Below, piece by piece: positions 27,180 to 38,390 of a DNA stretch of 64,000 nt. Source of the DNA: Fratercula arctica (Eukaryota; Chordata; Aves; Charadriiformes; Alcidae); contig CANTUZ010000002.1 in the NCBI GenBank assembly GCA_947846985.1, forward strand, positions 12,631,587 through 12,695,586, read 5' to 3'. The position numbers were made by a program, and so were the translations under genes. The notes under the pieces are model-generated. The model searched no databases and was not told the DNA's origin. It saw nothing but the letters and a program-made list of their open reading frames with translations. Each line of letters starts with the position of its first letter. Position 1 is the stretch's first letter.

Positions 27180-27620
27180 GATAGGAACAGTTTCCCGTGT
27201 AAAGGAAATTACATGGAAAAATATGAGCCTTGTGTTGTTTGAAAAGTAACTCAGCTTGACAATTCTGAGAAAATACCAAGACAATTATCACAAATCAGTA
27301 GCAGCATGTTATATACAGATTTAAAGAGAATCACAGGAATAAAAAGAAAACAGTAGTTATATACCCGCAAATCCTGTCATTTTAAAAACCAAAACCGGAA
27401 AGAAATACACAGGGTGTTTGACGGTTGGTTCTGCAGTGGGACTATCCAAGCTCAGTTCTCCCATGGCTATATTTTCTGCATTCTGATGAAGTTTGGGATG
27501 GTTTAAAGATGAGATTACATCAGACCCAGCCACAGTTATGAAGAAAATATTTAACTGTTGGGTGCTACTCATCTACTAACTGAAAAACGCCACCTGCTTT
27601 TCAAACTGCAGATGAACATG

Positions 27621-27627
<7 letters not shown>

Positions 27628-27654
<27 letters not shown>
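27628..27654. repeat. (AAT)9 microsatellite in probable ADARB2 3' UTR
   Basis: Nine uninterrupted AAT units on plus, which would be transcribed as AUU repeats in ADARB2 mRNA if the inferred 3' UTR extends this far. It is preceded by a degenerate AATAATT copy. Confidence 0.9.
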
Positions 27655-27658
<4 letters not shown>

Positions 27659-27669
27659 GGCGTTTATAC

Positions 27670-27810
27670 AGAGCTAGAGTCTGAACACTCTTACACTGAG
27701 TAAGACCTTACCCAAGCCTGTAGTTGCATCTGCTGCACTTATGTCAATTGGACTATATGGGGGGGTAAAACTCCCTGCAAGAGCGACAGAATCTGGCTTA
27801 CACCATTGCG
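27670..27810. repeat. Relic of an old amniote interspersed repeat
   Basis: TCTTACACTGAGTAAG, then TGTCAATTGGACTA and finally GACAGAATCTGGCTTACACC resemble scattered parts of the old amniote repeat also suspected at 2420-2491. Diverged; family unnamed. Confidence 0.4.
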
Positions 27811-27849
27811 TATGACCAGAGCACTTAGTTCCTGCCAAGTTCCTTAGAT

Positions 27850-27910
27850 GTGAAGTAGGTAATTATTATTATCCCCATTTGACAGATGGAGAAACTGAGG
27901 CAGGAAAGAT
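27850..27910 (-). repeat. MIR/L2-type relic in probable ADARB2 3' UTR
   Basis: GAAGTAGGTAATTATTATTA then TCCCCATTTGACAGATGG then AGAAACTGAGGCAGG is a strong match to the conserved 3' block of MIR/L2 elements read in reverse. It is the best-preserved ancient relic in the window. Confidence 0.75.
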
Positions 27911-28958
27911 CCAAGTATCATCTGCGCTCTCTAGTTTGGGTTGTCTTAGTTGTGGCTACCCAACCCAACAGTTTTTCAGATGTAGGGAGCATTCTGAGCT
28001 CACACTCACTTAACTTAGAGCTGTGGATCCTCACAGACTTTGAAATCTGGGTCCTGGCTGCAGCCTGCCTGATTTTAGGCAGCTGCCTGAAGCTCCAGAG
28101 CTGCCTCCATTGTCACACCGGTCTTCACCGCCGGCCCCTGCGGAGCTGTGCACCTCTGCAGGCAGCACAGGGTTGAATCGCCCTCTTGAAGAGCATCTGC
28201 ATCCCAGCTGGTGTCTAAAGGTCAGGTGTGATGAACTGGGCTGGGATAATTAAAATTTGCAGCGTGCAAGACTTGTGGCCAGATTTGAAGATTTGGTGGG
28301 AAGTGGATTGTCCAAGGCGTCAGAGGGAATAAGTCTAAAAAACCAAGGGAATCCTGACGCCCGGCTTTGTGCTCTGAGCCAGCAGTGGAAAACGGAGTTT
28401 AAAAGTGCTGCACATCTTTGAGGTCCAGACTCTTTCTCTCTCACAGATTTAGGCAGCTAACAGGATGATTTTTGCATAGAGTTTAGACACCTTTTTTGTG
28501 GATGATTATGGATGCTCTGAGACCTGCTGTCATGCCGAGCGCCTGGGGTACTTCCCTCTTTGCTCACTATTTTCCATTATTCAGTGATGACTCTTGCATT
28601 GATTGTGTGAGGGAAAATGAACACTATTTTGGATCAGACGGGTGGCAGCTAACGCCTCAAATCAGTAATAACCAACGGCAAAAAAACAATGAAAAGCAGA
28701 ATCTTTGTGGGGGTGGCGTTATAATTTGGGCAGGTACATTCTTGGGAAGGGATCATGAAAAAGCAGTTTTCTAAAGTTGAGTTCAGTGCATCAGACACAT
28801 TTCTATTTACGTTATTTCCAATACAGAATTAAAAGCAAATATTCCCATGGAGGTTGCTAGTAAATCTCAAACTGCTTCGATTCTCTCAGCTCACGCGTCC
28901 TGCCTAGCCTCCTCTCCAGCTGATTTGATCTGGTCATGTAGCAAAGGTGTCAAGTGAT

Positions 28959-29135
28959 TTATACAGTTAGTAGGAACTGATCTTGCTCTGGGGGTTTCTT
29001 CACCCAGGTGCCCAGACCACCTTTCTGAAACGCTTTAAACAGCTGCTGCTTGACAGACTGGTATGTCTGAGCCACCAGCTTTGCCTCGCTGTACACTGAT
29101 GGCATGTCTCCATGGCTTGCTATTCGTGTGCTCAG
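28959..29135 (-). CDS. ADARB2: ADARB2 (ADAR3) terminal coding exon, C-terminus of deaminase domain
   Basis: The last coding exon encodes 58 residues and a TAA stop (28961-28959). It begins LSTRIASHG, continues through the ADAR-family segment [14 protein letters not shown] and ends [11 protein letters not shown]. From memory of the family, this matches human ADARB2 (ending QQFLLTL) rather than ADARB1 (ending QFSLTP). In ADAR2 this tail packs against the inositol hexakisphosphate core, and the W of the GTWVKKP segment is at a position used there. The acceptor reads TTCTGCAG just before CTG AGC and the junction is phase 0, which fits the AAG|GTAGG donor of the exon at 31174-30996. The upstream hydrophobic stretch in the same open frame (about 29136-29213) is intron: it is a translated T-rich/TTA repeat. 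ADARB2 is a nuclear, brain-enriched RNA-binding protein for which no editing activity has been shown on known substrates. Confidence 0.96.
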   Translation of the reverse strand: MSTRIASHGDMPSVYSEAKLVAQTYQSVKQQLFKAFQKGGLGTWVKKPPEQDQFLLTV

Positions 29136-29160
29136 CTGCAGAACAAAAATCAGGGAAGGG

Positions 29161-29197
29161 AAAAAAAAAATAAATAATAATAATAATAAAAAAAAAA
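29161..29197. repeat. A-run/(TAA)n microsatellite beside the terminal-exon acceptor
   Basis: Plus strand A10, TAAA, five TAA units and A10. As transcribed it is T-rich with TTA units, separated from the acceptor by a TTCCCTGATTTTTGTT-like pyrimidine stretch. A length-variable tract this close to a splice site could matter for recognition of the exon. Confidence 0.92.
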
Positions 29198-29685
29198 TCA
29201 CCCGACGAGCCAAAAGAAACAGGAGGCTTCAGTAGCTGCATAATCTTCCTGTCTACATTGCATAAGTGACAAACAAACTATCGCTGTGCTTTGTGTGTTT
29301 GTTTTTGGTTTAACAACAAAAAAACAGGGAAGCAATAAATGCGTGTGACACGGTTTTGTGCCACTGTGAAGAGGAACAGGGTAAAGAGCTTTGCCTTGGC
29401 GTGGGCATAGGCAGTAGCAAATCTTTGTGTGTTTTACAAAGGCAAAAACCTGCTTCTCAGTTAGGATGATTTTTAGGAAAAAAAGGGGAAAAAATTCTTT
29501 GTGGGGATCTTTAAAGAATGTGCTCAGTTTAGCCCAGGAAGCTCAGTGCTTCCAAGTAATGCCGAGAGATAGAAGAAGGAGGGTCCCATTCCACACTCTC
29601 CCTTTTTCCCTCTTTCATGTGTTACAGTAAGAGATGCTGTGAAACCTGCCCAGGACAGGGCAGAAATCAGACATCAGGATTTGAG

Positions 29686-29757
29686 ACGGTGCGGGAAAAC
29701 CGAGCGCTCTGCCGGGACACCAGAGCCGCCGGCCGGGGGCCGCCTCAGGAGACGACG
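29686..29757. other. Short CpG-dense, GC-rich patch in ADARB2 last intron
   Basis: At least ten CpG dinucleotides fall in about 70 bases, including CCGGCCGGGGGCCGCC and GACGACGCC, whereas surrounding intron is CpG-poor. It is too short for a classical CpG island and no exon or promoter motif is recognised. Confidence 0.7.
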
Positions 29758-30995
29758 CCTGGGAGATACTTTGCAGAAGAACTAAATAAATGACCTCCTC
29801 TGACCTGCCAAAGTCTTAGCAGTGCTGAGCCAGCAGTGGGGCTGTGACATTATACGAAAGAAACCAAAGTCTGCAAAATGCCTTAGAGCAAACAGACAGG
29901 TGAAAGCCCAACGCTTACAAGCCAGGGAAATAGCACCCTGCAGGAAAAAGCACCCTCACAGAACAGTCTTGGTGAGCAAACAACACTCTTTCCCTTCTCG
30001 TCCCACCCCACATGGATTGCAAGGCAATTCCTGACAGGTCTCATTACAGAAAATTAATATTATAGCAGTGGAAGTAGGTGGGCTGAAGAGACATTTTGTG
30101 TTTTCCCTGCTGCTCCTCCTGGAAGTGGTGGTGTCAGGCTCACCACTTTGGTATCTGTGTCCTTCTCTCCCCCAACACTTCCTTGAAGGATCAGGCAAGA
30201 GAAGAAATGGTCATTCCAGAACCAGGAAGAATAAAGGCATATTTCCTTATTCCACATCAAGTTTCTTCCTGCATGTCCTACATCCCTAGGCTCCATCCTG
30301 TAATTTTTGGCCATCCATCTGTCCTGCCACTGTCTCCTGTCTATGAGAAGTAAAGTGAAGTGTGAGGGCAGGTTGATTTTGATGCCATTTCAAATAAGGG
30401 GAGGTCATGGCCAGCTTCCCTAGAGAAAGCAGGGCTGACAAGGGATGGTGACCCCTTGTCACTGATTAAGTACAACCTGTAGTTTTAATGTCATTAAATT
30501 GTACTGCTACTCAGTGTCATGACATGGGAGAGTCTTCAGTATTTGGCCACTCACCTTGAGAGGAGCAGCTGTATAATTATATGGATTTATCAACACATCT
30601 GGCGGAGTGGGAAGAGAGGGGAATGGGCAATCCATAGCACTTACTTTAGTCAGCTAACTTGTGTGAGATTGGGAACAGTTTAAGTTGGGATTCTAAACCC
30701 TTGTGGAACAATGAAGTGAGGTAGATGCCTCCAAGGCAAGGACAAATATTTCTCTCAGGCCTGTCTTGGGTTTTTTTCTGTTCATCTGAGCATGACTCTT
30801 TCACTAAGAACAGCCAGAACATCCATCTCCCCTCCTGGTTTCTGCCATTGGATTTCTCTGGACTCAGCTCCCATGGCTGACCCCGCGGGGTCTTGGCTGC
30901 TGGTAACCTCCATCCTCTCCCAGGACGTAGGTCACCCATGAAGGAGCATAGGACACCGGGCTGGTGGCAGTGTCCCATCAGTGCATCAGACCTAC

Positions 30996-31174
30996 CTTGC
31001 CATGAAGCTTTGCCCACCGAGCAAAGAACATGTGCTTGCAGAGCCGTGAGGGACTGCCGCAGGTCCTCTTCCCTGTCGTGGCATTGATAACCTCCAGGTC
31101 GGCGTTCCCCACAATCCAGTTCACACTGAATCCAGGAGATTTTCCGGGCTGCCGAGCGTCAGCGTGGCTAACCC
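30996..31174 (-). CDS. ADARB2: ADARB2 (ADAR3) penultimate coding exon, deaminase domain
   Basis: The exon is 179 bp: two bases completing a Gly codon, then 59 codons from [15 protein letters not shown] to WAKLHGK. The blocks [24 protein letters not shown] and SRLCKH are hallmarks of ADAR deaminase domains. The acceptor is ...TGCCAG before GGGTTAGCC and the donor is AAG|GTAGGT. The 5' phase (one base carried from the upstream exon) and the 3' phase (0) both fit the neighbouring exons exactly. In ADAR2 this part forms the C-terminal part of the catalytic domain and supplies basic contacts to inositol hexakisphosphate. The [13 protein letters not shown] spelling resembles ADARB2 more than ADARB1 (recalled as KDELGRASRLCKH). 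The intron to the terminal exon is 1,860 bp. Confidence 0.96.
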
Positions 31175-34100
31175 CTGGCAGGAGAGAAGGACACCAGTAA
31201 CATCCAGTGCTCAACACCCTCAGAGGCTGCTAACACATGGTGCGTCGTTGTGGCACATGAGGCATTCTTGAGTGAACATGCTGACGCTGTGCACTGCATG
31301 TGCTGTTGTCACCATTGGTTAAATGTTACCACTCCAAGTACCTTACAGAGACATAATTTAGCAATTCCTATAGGTCTTTTTCTACCTTGCGGGCAAATTT
31401 TTCATTAGCCTAAGGAAAGCCATTAGATTGTAGTGTGTGGTATTGACAGCACTGTGGCAGCTGCTGAGTGAAATCTTTCAGAAAAGCTTTAATGGGATAA
31501 CTGGATTTTAAAAGGAACTAAGCAGCAAAGTGCTTTTGCCATGAGTTCCTCCAGGTGAGCTTTCCATGGTCCAGCGTATTCATCTGCTATTACCTGCTGG
31601 GGCCTTTGCTGTGATGGGAACTCTGGATTGTAGGTGGTACAAACAGGGGATAAGAAAATACAAAACATACATTTCATCATCACAGAGTTTATTAGATCCA
31701 GGTTAATAATGATCTTGTAGACGCCACAGACCTACACAGAAAACTCTTGCTCCCCACCTTGTGTCTACCTGCGAGATTCCTACCCTGCAACAATCTCTTC
31801 AAGAGCTAGTTAGTGTCTTAATGGCAATATTTTGGATATCTTTAAGTGAAATGCATCTTATTTAGACAGCTACAATGATGATGTTTTCAGTCACCTGGGA
31901 TGACTGCATGACCTTTGTGTCATTCATACGGACAGTTTTGGACATCTGAATCACATACTGCAGCTCATTGCCTACATGGGTGAGATCTCCCTTGGCTCTA
32001 AATGCAGATCAGGGCTGCAAGGTCAGGTGTGGGTGCGTACATGAGAGTTATTTTTAATCATGAAAATTCCTGTCTCTTTTTAACCATTTAGTGTAGTTCA
32101 ACCTTTCCATGACTCCTATCACTTTCTCATTCCTTGTACTTGAAACCAGGGAAGAATTAGTCTTTGCAAGGATAGAAGAGGTATGAAGAAAGTGGTTGGT
32201 TTATTTTCCAGCACAGGATAAATGCAACCAAGTGAGTTCTGCCTTGCCCTGCTCATTAGTGCTTTTGGGAGCAAAGAATCAACACTGGGAGCTTCCAAGG
32301 CTGGAAAAGACAGAGTGACCTGAAGCAGTTTGAATATTTTGGAAAACATGGACATTGGATGATGTGTCTGAATCCAGCTGCTGCATCCCTTTCTACTGAT
32401 TTGCTGTGTGGGCCACGAGCCTGCAAGCCTGGACAACAAACGCCACTGTGGCGAGCAGCAGGTGGGGACGGAGCTGGTGGGCAGGGGATGCCTGGCACGG
32501 CCGCCCCGGCACAGGCCAGCGCCAGGGCTGGATCTCTGCTTCCAAATGCAGCTCCCGCCGGAGCCCCCGCCTGCAGCAGCTCCAGCAACAGGTCACGGTT
32601 TGCACAGCTTGATGGGGACCTGCTTTCATTGCTCCTGGGTGGATGGCAACAGAGAAAGGCCCTTTGCATTTTCCACTGAAGGCTTTCAAAGAACTTTTGT
32701 GGTGAGGGAGAAGTACTGATATGGGCTGCTCAGAGAGGAGGCGATTAAAGAAGAGAGATCAAAGCCCGTCCTTTCCATAGAGCCCCTTCTTGCACACCGT
32801 AAGCGTCTGCTGATCTCAGGAGGAACAGGAGGAGATGGGAGCTGGTGGGAACCTGGCATCCGTCTCTGCATTTAAACATGGTGAGCTTGGTGAGGCCCTG
32901 AAGGGGAGCAGGGAGAGGTGGAGGGCTGTGCAGGGTCAGCGGTGGCAGAGACGCTGCTCCTGCCTCCTGCCTGGGGCCTCTCAGCATCGTGGGAAGCAAT
33001 GTTGGTGAGGGACATCCGTCTCTGCTCCTTCCAAGTGTGGTCCCCTCTGCCCTAGGAGGGAGCCGCAAGAGCCAGATGTGACTGAGCACGCACGGAGAGA
33101 GAAAGGTGGACACTGAAGGGAAAAAATTGTACAGTACAACCCCTTTGTATTGGTGGCAAAGCTGGAATCGCAGAAATCATCTCAGTCCCTGGGACTGAAC
33201 TCGTTACCGTGTGTAGAAGAGAATTACAGTTAAGTCATAACCTCACCCAGGATTTGTAAACACATTCATGTTGTATTAATACCTCTTTCAATTCCGCCCC
33301 CTCCCCCCCGGCCCCGAGATAACAGATCAGTCTGCATCTAAATCTGTTCACCCAGGCAACGGGATATAAACTGAGAGCCTGAAAATCAGATAGCTCTCTG
33401 GAGCTATTCAAACGCTTCTATACACAACAAGACGCAAAGAGATCAAAATCGGCTGTTTGACACTTTGCACCAGTCTCTGTCAAGATAGCACCCAAAAGCT
33501 TAGGAGGACTGAGCACCAAAAAATGTGACAGCAAACACCCTGCTGTGCAAAGTTGCCGCAGGCCACTAAATAAATAAAAATGCTGTGAAAACACTGACCA
33601 GAGGGAAAGAAGGAAAGGCTGCATGGAGGACAGAGCAGGCTGTGGGTGCCCATCAGATGGGGGCTGTACACCCCTGCCCAGCCTGCGACCTCCCTCTGCT
33701 CTCGGTGGGCTACTGTGAGAGCCGGGAACTTGCCCCAGTGCCTGGAAAACCCTCTGTGCTGGTTTGGCTTTCATGTTTCTCTTCCCAGCTATCATATATA
33801 AGTACATGCATTCAGGTAAGTAGAAGATATTTCCACATCATTTTCTGAATGGAAGAGAACAGGCTTTAAAGAAAAAAACCATGAGACTCACAACAGATGC
33901 AAATATAGAGCCTGGATATAGTCTCTGATTGTTGTTTTTGATCCTTTTGAAACACTTTTTTCATGTTTCTCTTTTGACAAATAATTGTTCTGATTTTATT
34001 TGAAAGGCAACACCCAAATAATCTAGATCATTTTCTCTCCTTTATGTAAAACACCCTTCTTAAAACCAACATAACAGAGTACAATAGGAGACTGCAGAAA

Positions 34101-36725
34101 CTGGAGAGGAAAGAGAAGTCTTTGTACAAATAACGTGAAAATGGGTATTGTGGGATATGAACTGAAATCTGTCCTCATTCTCCTCTCTCACCCAGCAAAG
34201 CCTCATGCCTCTTCAGGATACCCTTTAGAATGACCTCGATCTTTAGAGAAAAAGAAATAAAAACGACACAGGGCTTTTCTTTTGTCTACCCCCAAGAGTG
34301 ATCCCAGTGCCTGAGTGGATTTCCATCTTGCTGGGACTGGTGTGAGTGGAAAACCTCACTGACTATTTTTCTGTGGGGCCAAGAAGTCATCTCAGGATAT
34401 CTCATCCCACGCTGTGACTCCCCTCTCCATTGAAATGTTTGTGCCGCTATGATCAAGTGACAAAATTGGCATCCCTATAATTGAAGGACTCCTGCAATTT
34501 GAAATCCCCAGCTGGTCTGATCCCTGAAAGGTGCATGGGAGGCGGAGTTGCCTGGCTGAGGTTGCTGAAATTTGGTCTCTGTTGCATTCACTTTGGCTTT
34601 TGCTAGGTGCCCATCTCCTTACTCACTGGATATGCTGTTGGCAGAGTTTTCCAGGTAAAAGAAAAGCAGCACAAGCCTCAGCAATATAAGTTTTAAGCAG
34701 CATTGGCTCCCTGGGATTTGTGGGGGAGGGAAGATTACAAATAATGGCTTTAGAGACAAAAACAATATAGACAGAGAGAGACAGATTCCTCCCACTGCTT
34801 CTCCTGGGCTGAAGAAAACTCACAAACACAACCAAAAGCAAAGCAAAAGCTTTTCCAAACAGAAGTCTCAGGGAAGGAGGAAGTCAGCCATGAAACGTGC
34901 AGATATTTAAAGTGACACAAGGGCCCCTCTATTGCATTTCTAACTCCCTGGAAATCTCTGACAATGACTCTTGGACATGAATACACACTTGGGCCAAGTA
35001 TGAGCCATTACTTTTACTCTGCAAGGCCAACCCAGCAAAGCAATAGCTGTTCGGTGGTTAAGTCTCTTATTAAACGACTTATTGTGTTTTCAGTCCTTCA
35101 ACAGTTCAAGTGTGTTTCCCTGTACATCCTGCAGACACAGTGAAAGCGGGTGTGATTGTGATCTTAATGTACGGGTGGAATTATAATGAGTTAGGGCTGG
35201 CACAGGATGAGATCAACTTCCCCAGTGGGAGATGCAGGGGCTTCTGGCAGACAGGGGTGGGGGGTGGTTGCCAAAATAACAGCCAGGTTTGGGAAATGGG
35301 GAGGTTTTTCCTGATGAGCTGCAAGTCCTTTCCTCCCTCCCATGGTGTTGTGTGGGAAGGAAGATGGGACTGAGTCTGCCCACGCTGGACCAGGGCAGGA
35401 GGGACTGGAGCGGGCATGAGGTGCAGCAGAAGTGTGGAGCACAGTTTCCCGCATACTTGCATTGCACGGTGTTTGGCTAGCTGCACTGAAGAGTTAAAAA
35501 ATGGAGATAAGCTGTTCAAAAAAGGATAAGCCTTTTTGACCCACTCACCTCATAACATGTACATGCACATTACGCTTACCAGATGTGCTAAACCACACAG
35601 AACCTGAGAATTTCCCCAGTGGCTAAACTATCACTTCTGCCTCAGCCAAACTAATTTTGTCACAAGGACACACATGAAAAAAAAAATCCAAAAAAACCAG
35701 AGAACATGAAACAGATAAGGGATAAAATACCACTCTCCTGACTGAGGAACCAAGAGGACTTTGAAAGGCGATTGTGTACTCCACTGGAGCATCCTGACCT
35801 TCCAACTGTGTAACCCTGACATCGTATTGGTGTCTCAGGGAATCCTCCTGAAGAACAATTATCAGAGTCTAAGAGTGAAATAAGGGCCTAATCCTGTGCA
35901 GAACTGGTGGCCCTTAGCACTCACGTGCCTCATGAGGATCTGAAGGCATTCAAGACTTTGTGGGATTTTGCTGGGATGAGGTTGGGCAGCTACTTCTTGG
36001 CTGGGGGTTAAGGAAGTGGGAGTCAGGGGGATGGAGAAGAAAGGACCAGAGAATTGGGATGGGACAGGGGCTGGTAAGAAGTGGTGGCAGTGAGAGTAGC
36101 CCAAAAGATAGCTGGAAACCATGGAGATGCTCACAGGACAGGCAGCAGCCTCGTCAGATGGCAGCAATGCCTCCCTGTGGTCCGCTGAGCAGGCAGGGTC
36201 TCCTGCATGAACAAACAGCACTTATCCCATGGCCGTCTGCTCCAAACACGATGGAGTGGTGAAGGAGCAGGGGCTCTGATTTAGGGGCAGTAGGTGGTGG
36301 GGCTGCACGCATGGTGCCAGAGGTGAGGGCTGCTTCTCCTGACTGCACATTCGTGTGTTCGCTGGGTGAGGGAGAGCTGGACGTAAGAGAGTTAAACCTA
36401 AAATTTACTGAAAACTTCCTCCCTGGTTTTTAGAAATCTTTTACTTAGTCATACACTTTTTTCCACTTTGAGCATTCTTTGTGCAGTGTTTGTTTTCCCA
36501 GTCAGCTTATATCCACTACTGATCCTTTTTGTGGTCACTGCATACAAAAAAGGAACCGGATTTAAATGTATCAGTTTCTTCATTCTACAAATTCATACTC
36601 TGCAGAAAAAAAAGAGGGCATGGGCTAATGGTTTACTTACAAACAAGTAAACTTTTCTGTTGGTAACCAGCACAATTAGTGATGGGAGAGGGGATCATGT
36701 ATCTTGCAGGCAGGTGTTTGCTTAC
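31175..36725 (-). other. ADARB2: ADARB2 intron (5,551 bp)
   Basis: Donor GTAAGC at 36725-36720 and acceptor TGCCAG at 31180-31175. It contains a GC-richer stretch (about 32360-32690) that is open in several frames on both strands without homology, a C-rich run (about 33298-33316) and ordinary AT-rich sequence. No repeat of known family was recognised with confidence. Confidence 0.9.
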
Positions 36726-36907
36726 CACTGAGAAGCAGCTGATTGCGCCGGTATGAAGCTGGCAGCTGACCAATGTCTTCTATTCTATGGCTCATTACCC
36801 GGGAAAGGTGACCAGTGTGATAGAGGCTTCCCACAATGATGCTGTGCAAGTACATGGGTTCAATGAAGGAGCTGAGGAGAGCACCTTGGAGCCCAAGGAT
36901 GTTCCAT
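36726..36907 (-). CDS. ADARB2: ADARB2 (ADAR3) internal coding exon, deaminase domain
   Basis: The exon is 182 bp. One base completes an Arg codon, 60 codons follow from [12 protein letters not shown] to YRRNQLLLS, and one base is carried to the next exon. The acceptor is TTTTCCAG|ATGG and the donor is CAGTG|GTAAGC. The blocks [24 protein letters not shown] and GHLSR.MSHRI are diagnostic of the ADAR deaminase fold. [12 protein letters not shown] and GQLPASYR point to ADARB2 rather than ADARB1. It joins the exon at 48517-48349 as GCC AG|A TGG (Ala-Arg-Trp) and the exon at 31174-30996 as AGT G|GG GTT (Ser-Gly-Val). An ATG-initiated frame covering this exon runs on into flanking intron on both sides and is not a separate protein. 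Confidence 0.97.
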
Positions 36908-38149
36908 CTGGAAAAGAAATTCAGGAGCAATAAAACACACGGGTGGAGGAACGGCCACAAGAGAGCTGCCCTGGGAAAATCAGCAAAGGCCACCACATGG
37001 GTTGGAGGAATGTAAGGGATGAAACCATTCCTGACCCTGTCCTATGATGCATGAAGCACTGCACTGTTGGGTTATCATACACCCGTGGACTGATTCCCCC
37101 TCTACGATGGCTTGAGATTACTGTGATGCCACTGACTTAAGCGATGTATTTCGGTCTTGTGTTATTGCAAACACAGGCCTCTTGTTGAGAGCTATTCTTT
37201 ATAAAAGCATTTTGTGTTTGATGAATGTTCATTTAGCAAGTCTTTAGCAGAATTTCAATTTTTTTCTCCATCTATAATTTTACATTTGCCATGGTAGAGC
37301 TAAAATGAGAGCTTTTGCTATTCTACTTTATTTACCATTTGTTATACATTAGTACCAACCCCTAGTCATACAGACAAGATAATACATGACTTCGGTGGCC
37401 AAACTTCCCACAAAATTGTTGAGATAATTTTCAAAAGCTTGACAGGTTGACATTTCCTTGCACAAATGATCATGCAGATATGAAGACATCCATAAGAATC
37501 AAATCCTGTTCCTGAAGAGAAACAAAAGAGTTACACTTTTAGGGAATTTATTTGTAACCAATAGTTTGACCTGCTCTAAAGTGTTCAGAGTGATGGATAT
37601 TGTTGCTGTCTTAAAGGTGCAACAGAGTGATGGTGGAAACCTTGGGGCCTTCAACCTGTTAATGACTGCGAGCTCCATACTACTGCTGTTGGATTAGGTG
37701 CCAGAACTGTTCTGCCTTTCAATAGCCTACAAATTTGTACATCAAGCTAGGCACAAATATGACAGGACGGTTGCTCTAAATTCTTCAGGGGACAGGTAAT
37801 TGGTTAAAAAGTAGAAAAATTAAAAAAGGGGAAAGAAGTCATGATGCAGTTACCTTCCTGGCAAACCTATTTTGCTCAGCCCATCTATCAAGAAGTTGTT
37901 CCCGCCACACAAACACTAACATGCCTCTCTTACACTTGGATAATATTTTTATGGACGTTGAATGCTGTCAATCTGTATGAATAGTTTTGAGTTCAGGAGT
38001 TCAAACTGAAAATGGTTCAGAAAATGTAGTTTTGGAGAGCGTATTTTGGCTCATTAAAAACCAAAACACCAGCAACATTTGGAACTCCGTAGCTGACTGA
38101 AGGAAAGGGTGAGAGGTGGCCTGCTATTTGAGGCAACATCCAGTGGCTG

Positions 38150-38390
38150 CCATGCTAAATAATGTGTTTAAAGCACAATCTCCATCAGCAGCAAGCATTA
38201 TGTAGCTAATTTCTTACATCATTGTTCTTTTCATTAATTAACATTTCTCAACCGTTAGTGCAATTATTGCAGTGCCTCCGTGCTGTATGTCTCTTTTCAT
38301 GATTAATAAGGAGTCATTATATTTCCCTTTCCTGAAGCAGTCAATTAACACGGAATACTTTCCATTAATTACTGAATGTTTAAAACCAGC
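38150..38390. promoter_or_regulatory. Candidate conserved non-coding/enhancer-like AT block
   Basis: Dense TAAT/ATTA cores, including CATTAATTAAC, CAATTATTGC, GATTAATAAG, TCAATTAACA and CATTAATTACTG, are mixed with non-repetitive sequence and an AACCGTTA MYB-like site. It has no simple-repeat or transposon signature. This resembles homeodomain-bound intronic enhancers of brain genes. Function is inference only; plain AT-rich intron is the alternative. Confidence 0.3.

Larger units (their letters stand above)
27150..28958 (-). other. ADARB2: Probable ADARB2 3' UTR
   Basis: This is non-coding sequence directly after the ADARB2 stop. Reading the minus strand from the stop, the first AATAAA I find is at 27179-27174, giving a 3' UTR of about 1.8 kb if used; the exact cleavage site is a guess. 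The stretch holds an (ATT)9 run (27628-27654, plus-strand AAT), a MIR/L2-type relic (27850-27910) and an older amniote-repeat relic (27670-27810). Its limits are inferred from the signal only; a longer UTR using more distal signals is possible. Confidence 0.45.
29136..30995 (-). other. ADARB2: ADARB2 last intron (1,860 bp)
   Basis: Donor GTAGGT at 30995-30990 and acceptor ...TGCAG at 29140-29136. Near its 3' end is an A/AAT-rich tract (29161-29197 on plus) that forms the polypyrimidine/TTA region upstream of the acceptor. A compact CpG-dense patch lies at 29686-29757. No other gene is seen. Confidence 0.9.

Noticed and set aside
29136..29213. Apparent N-terminal membrane segment ([12 protein letters not shown]) in frame with the terminal ADARB2 exon
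   Set aside because: It is the translated T-rich/TTA intron repeat; the acceptor AG at 29136-29137 and the phase-0 junction place the exon start at 29135.
32359..32690. Possible GC-rich exon in the ADARB2 intron
   Set aside because: Frames are open on both strands at once, with no conserved motif and no need for an extra exon given the exact phases of the known ones.
33755..33810. CTGTGCTGGTTTGGCT stretch resembling the start of an avian LTR
   Set aside because: The similarity stops after about 16 bases; no following LTR blocks are present.
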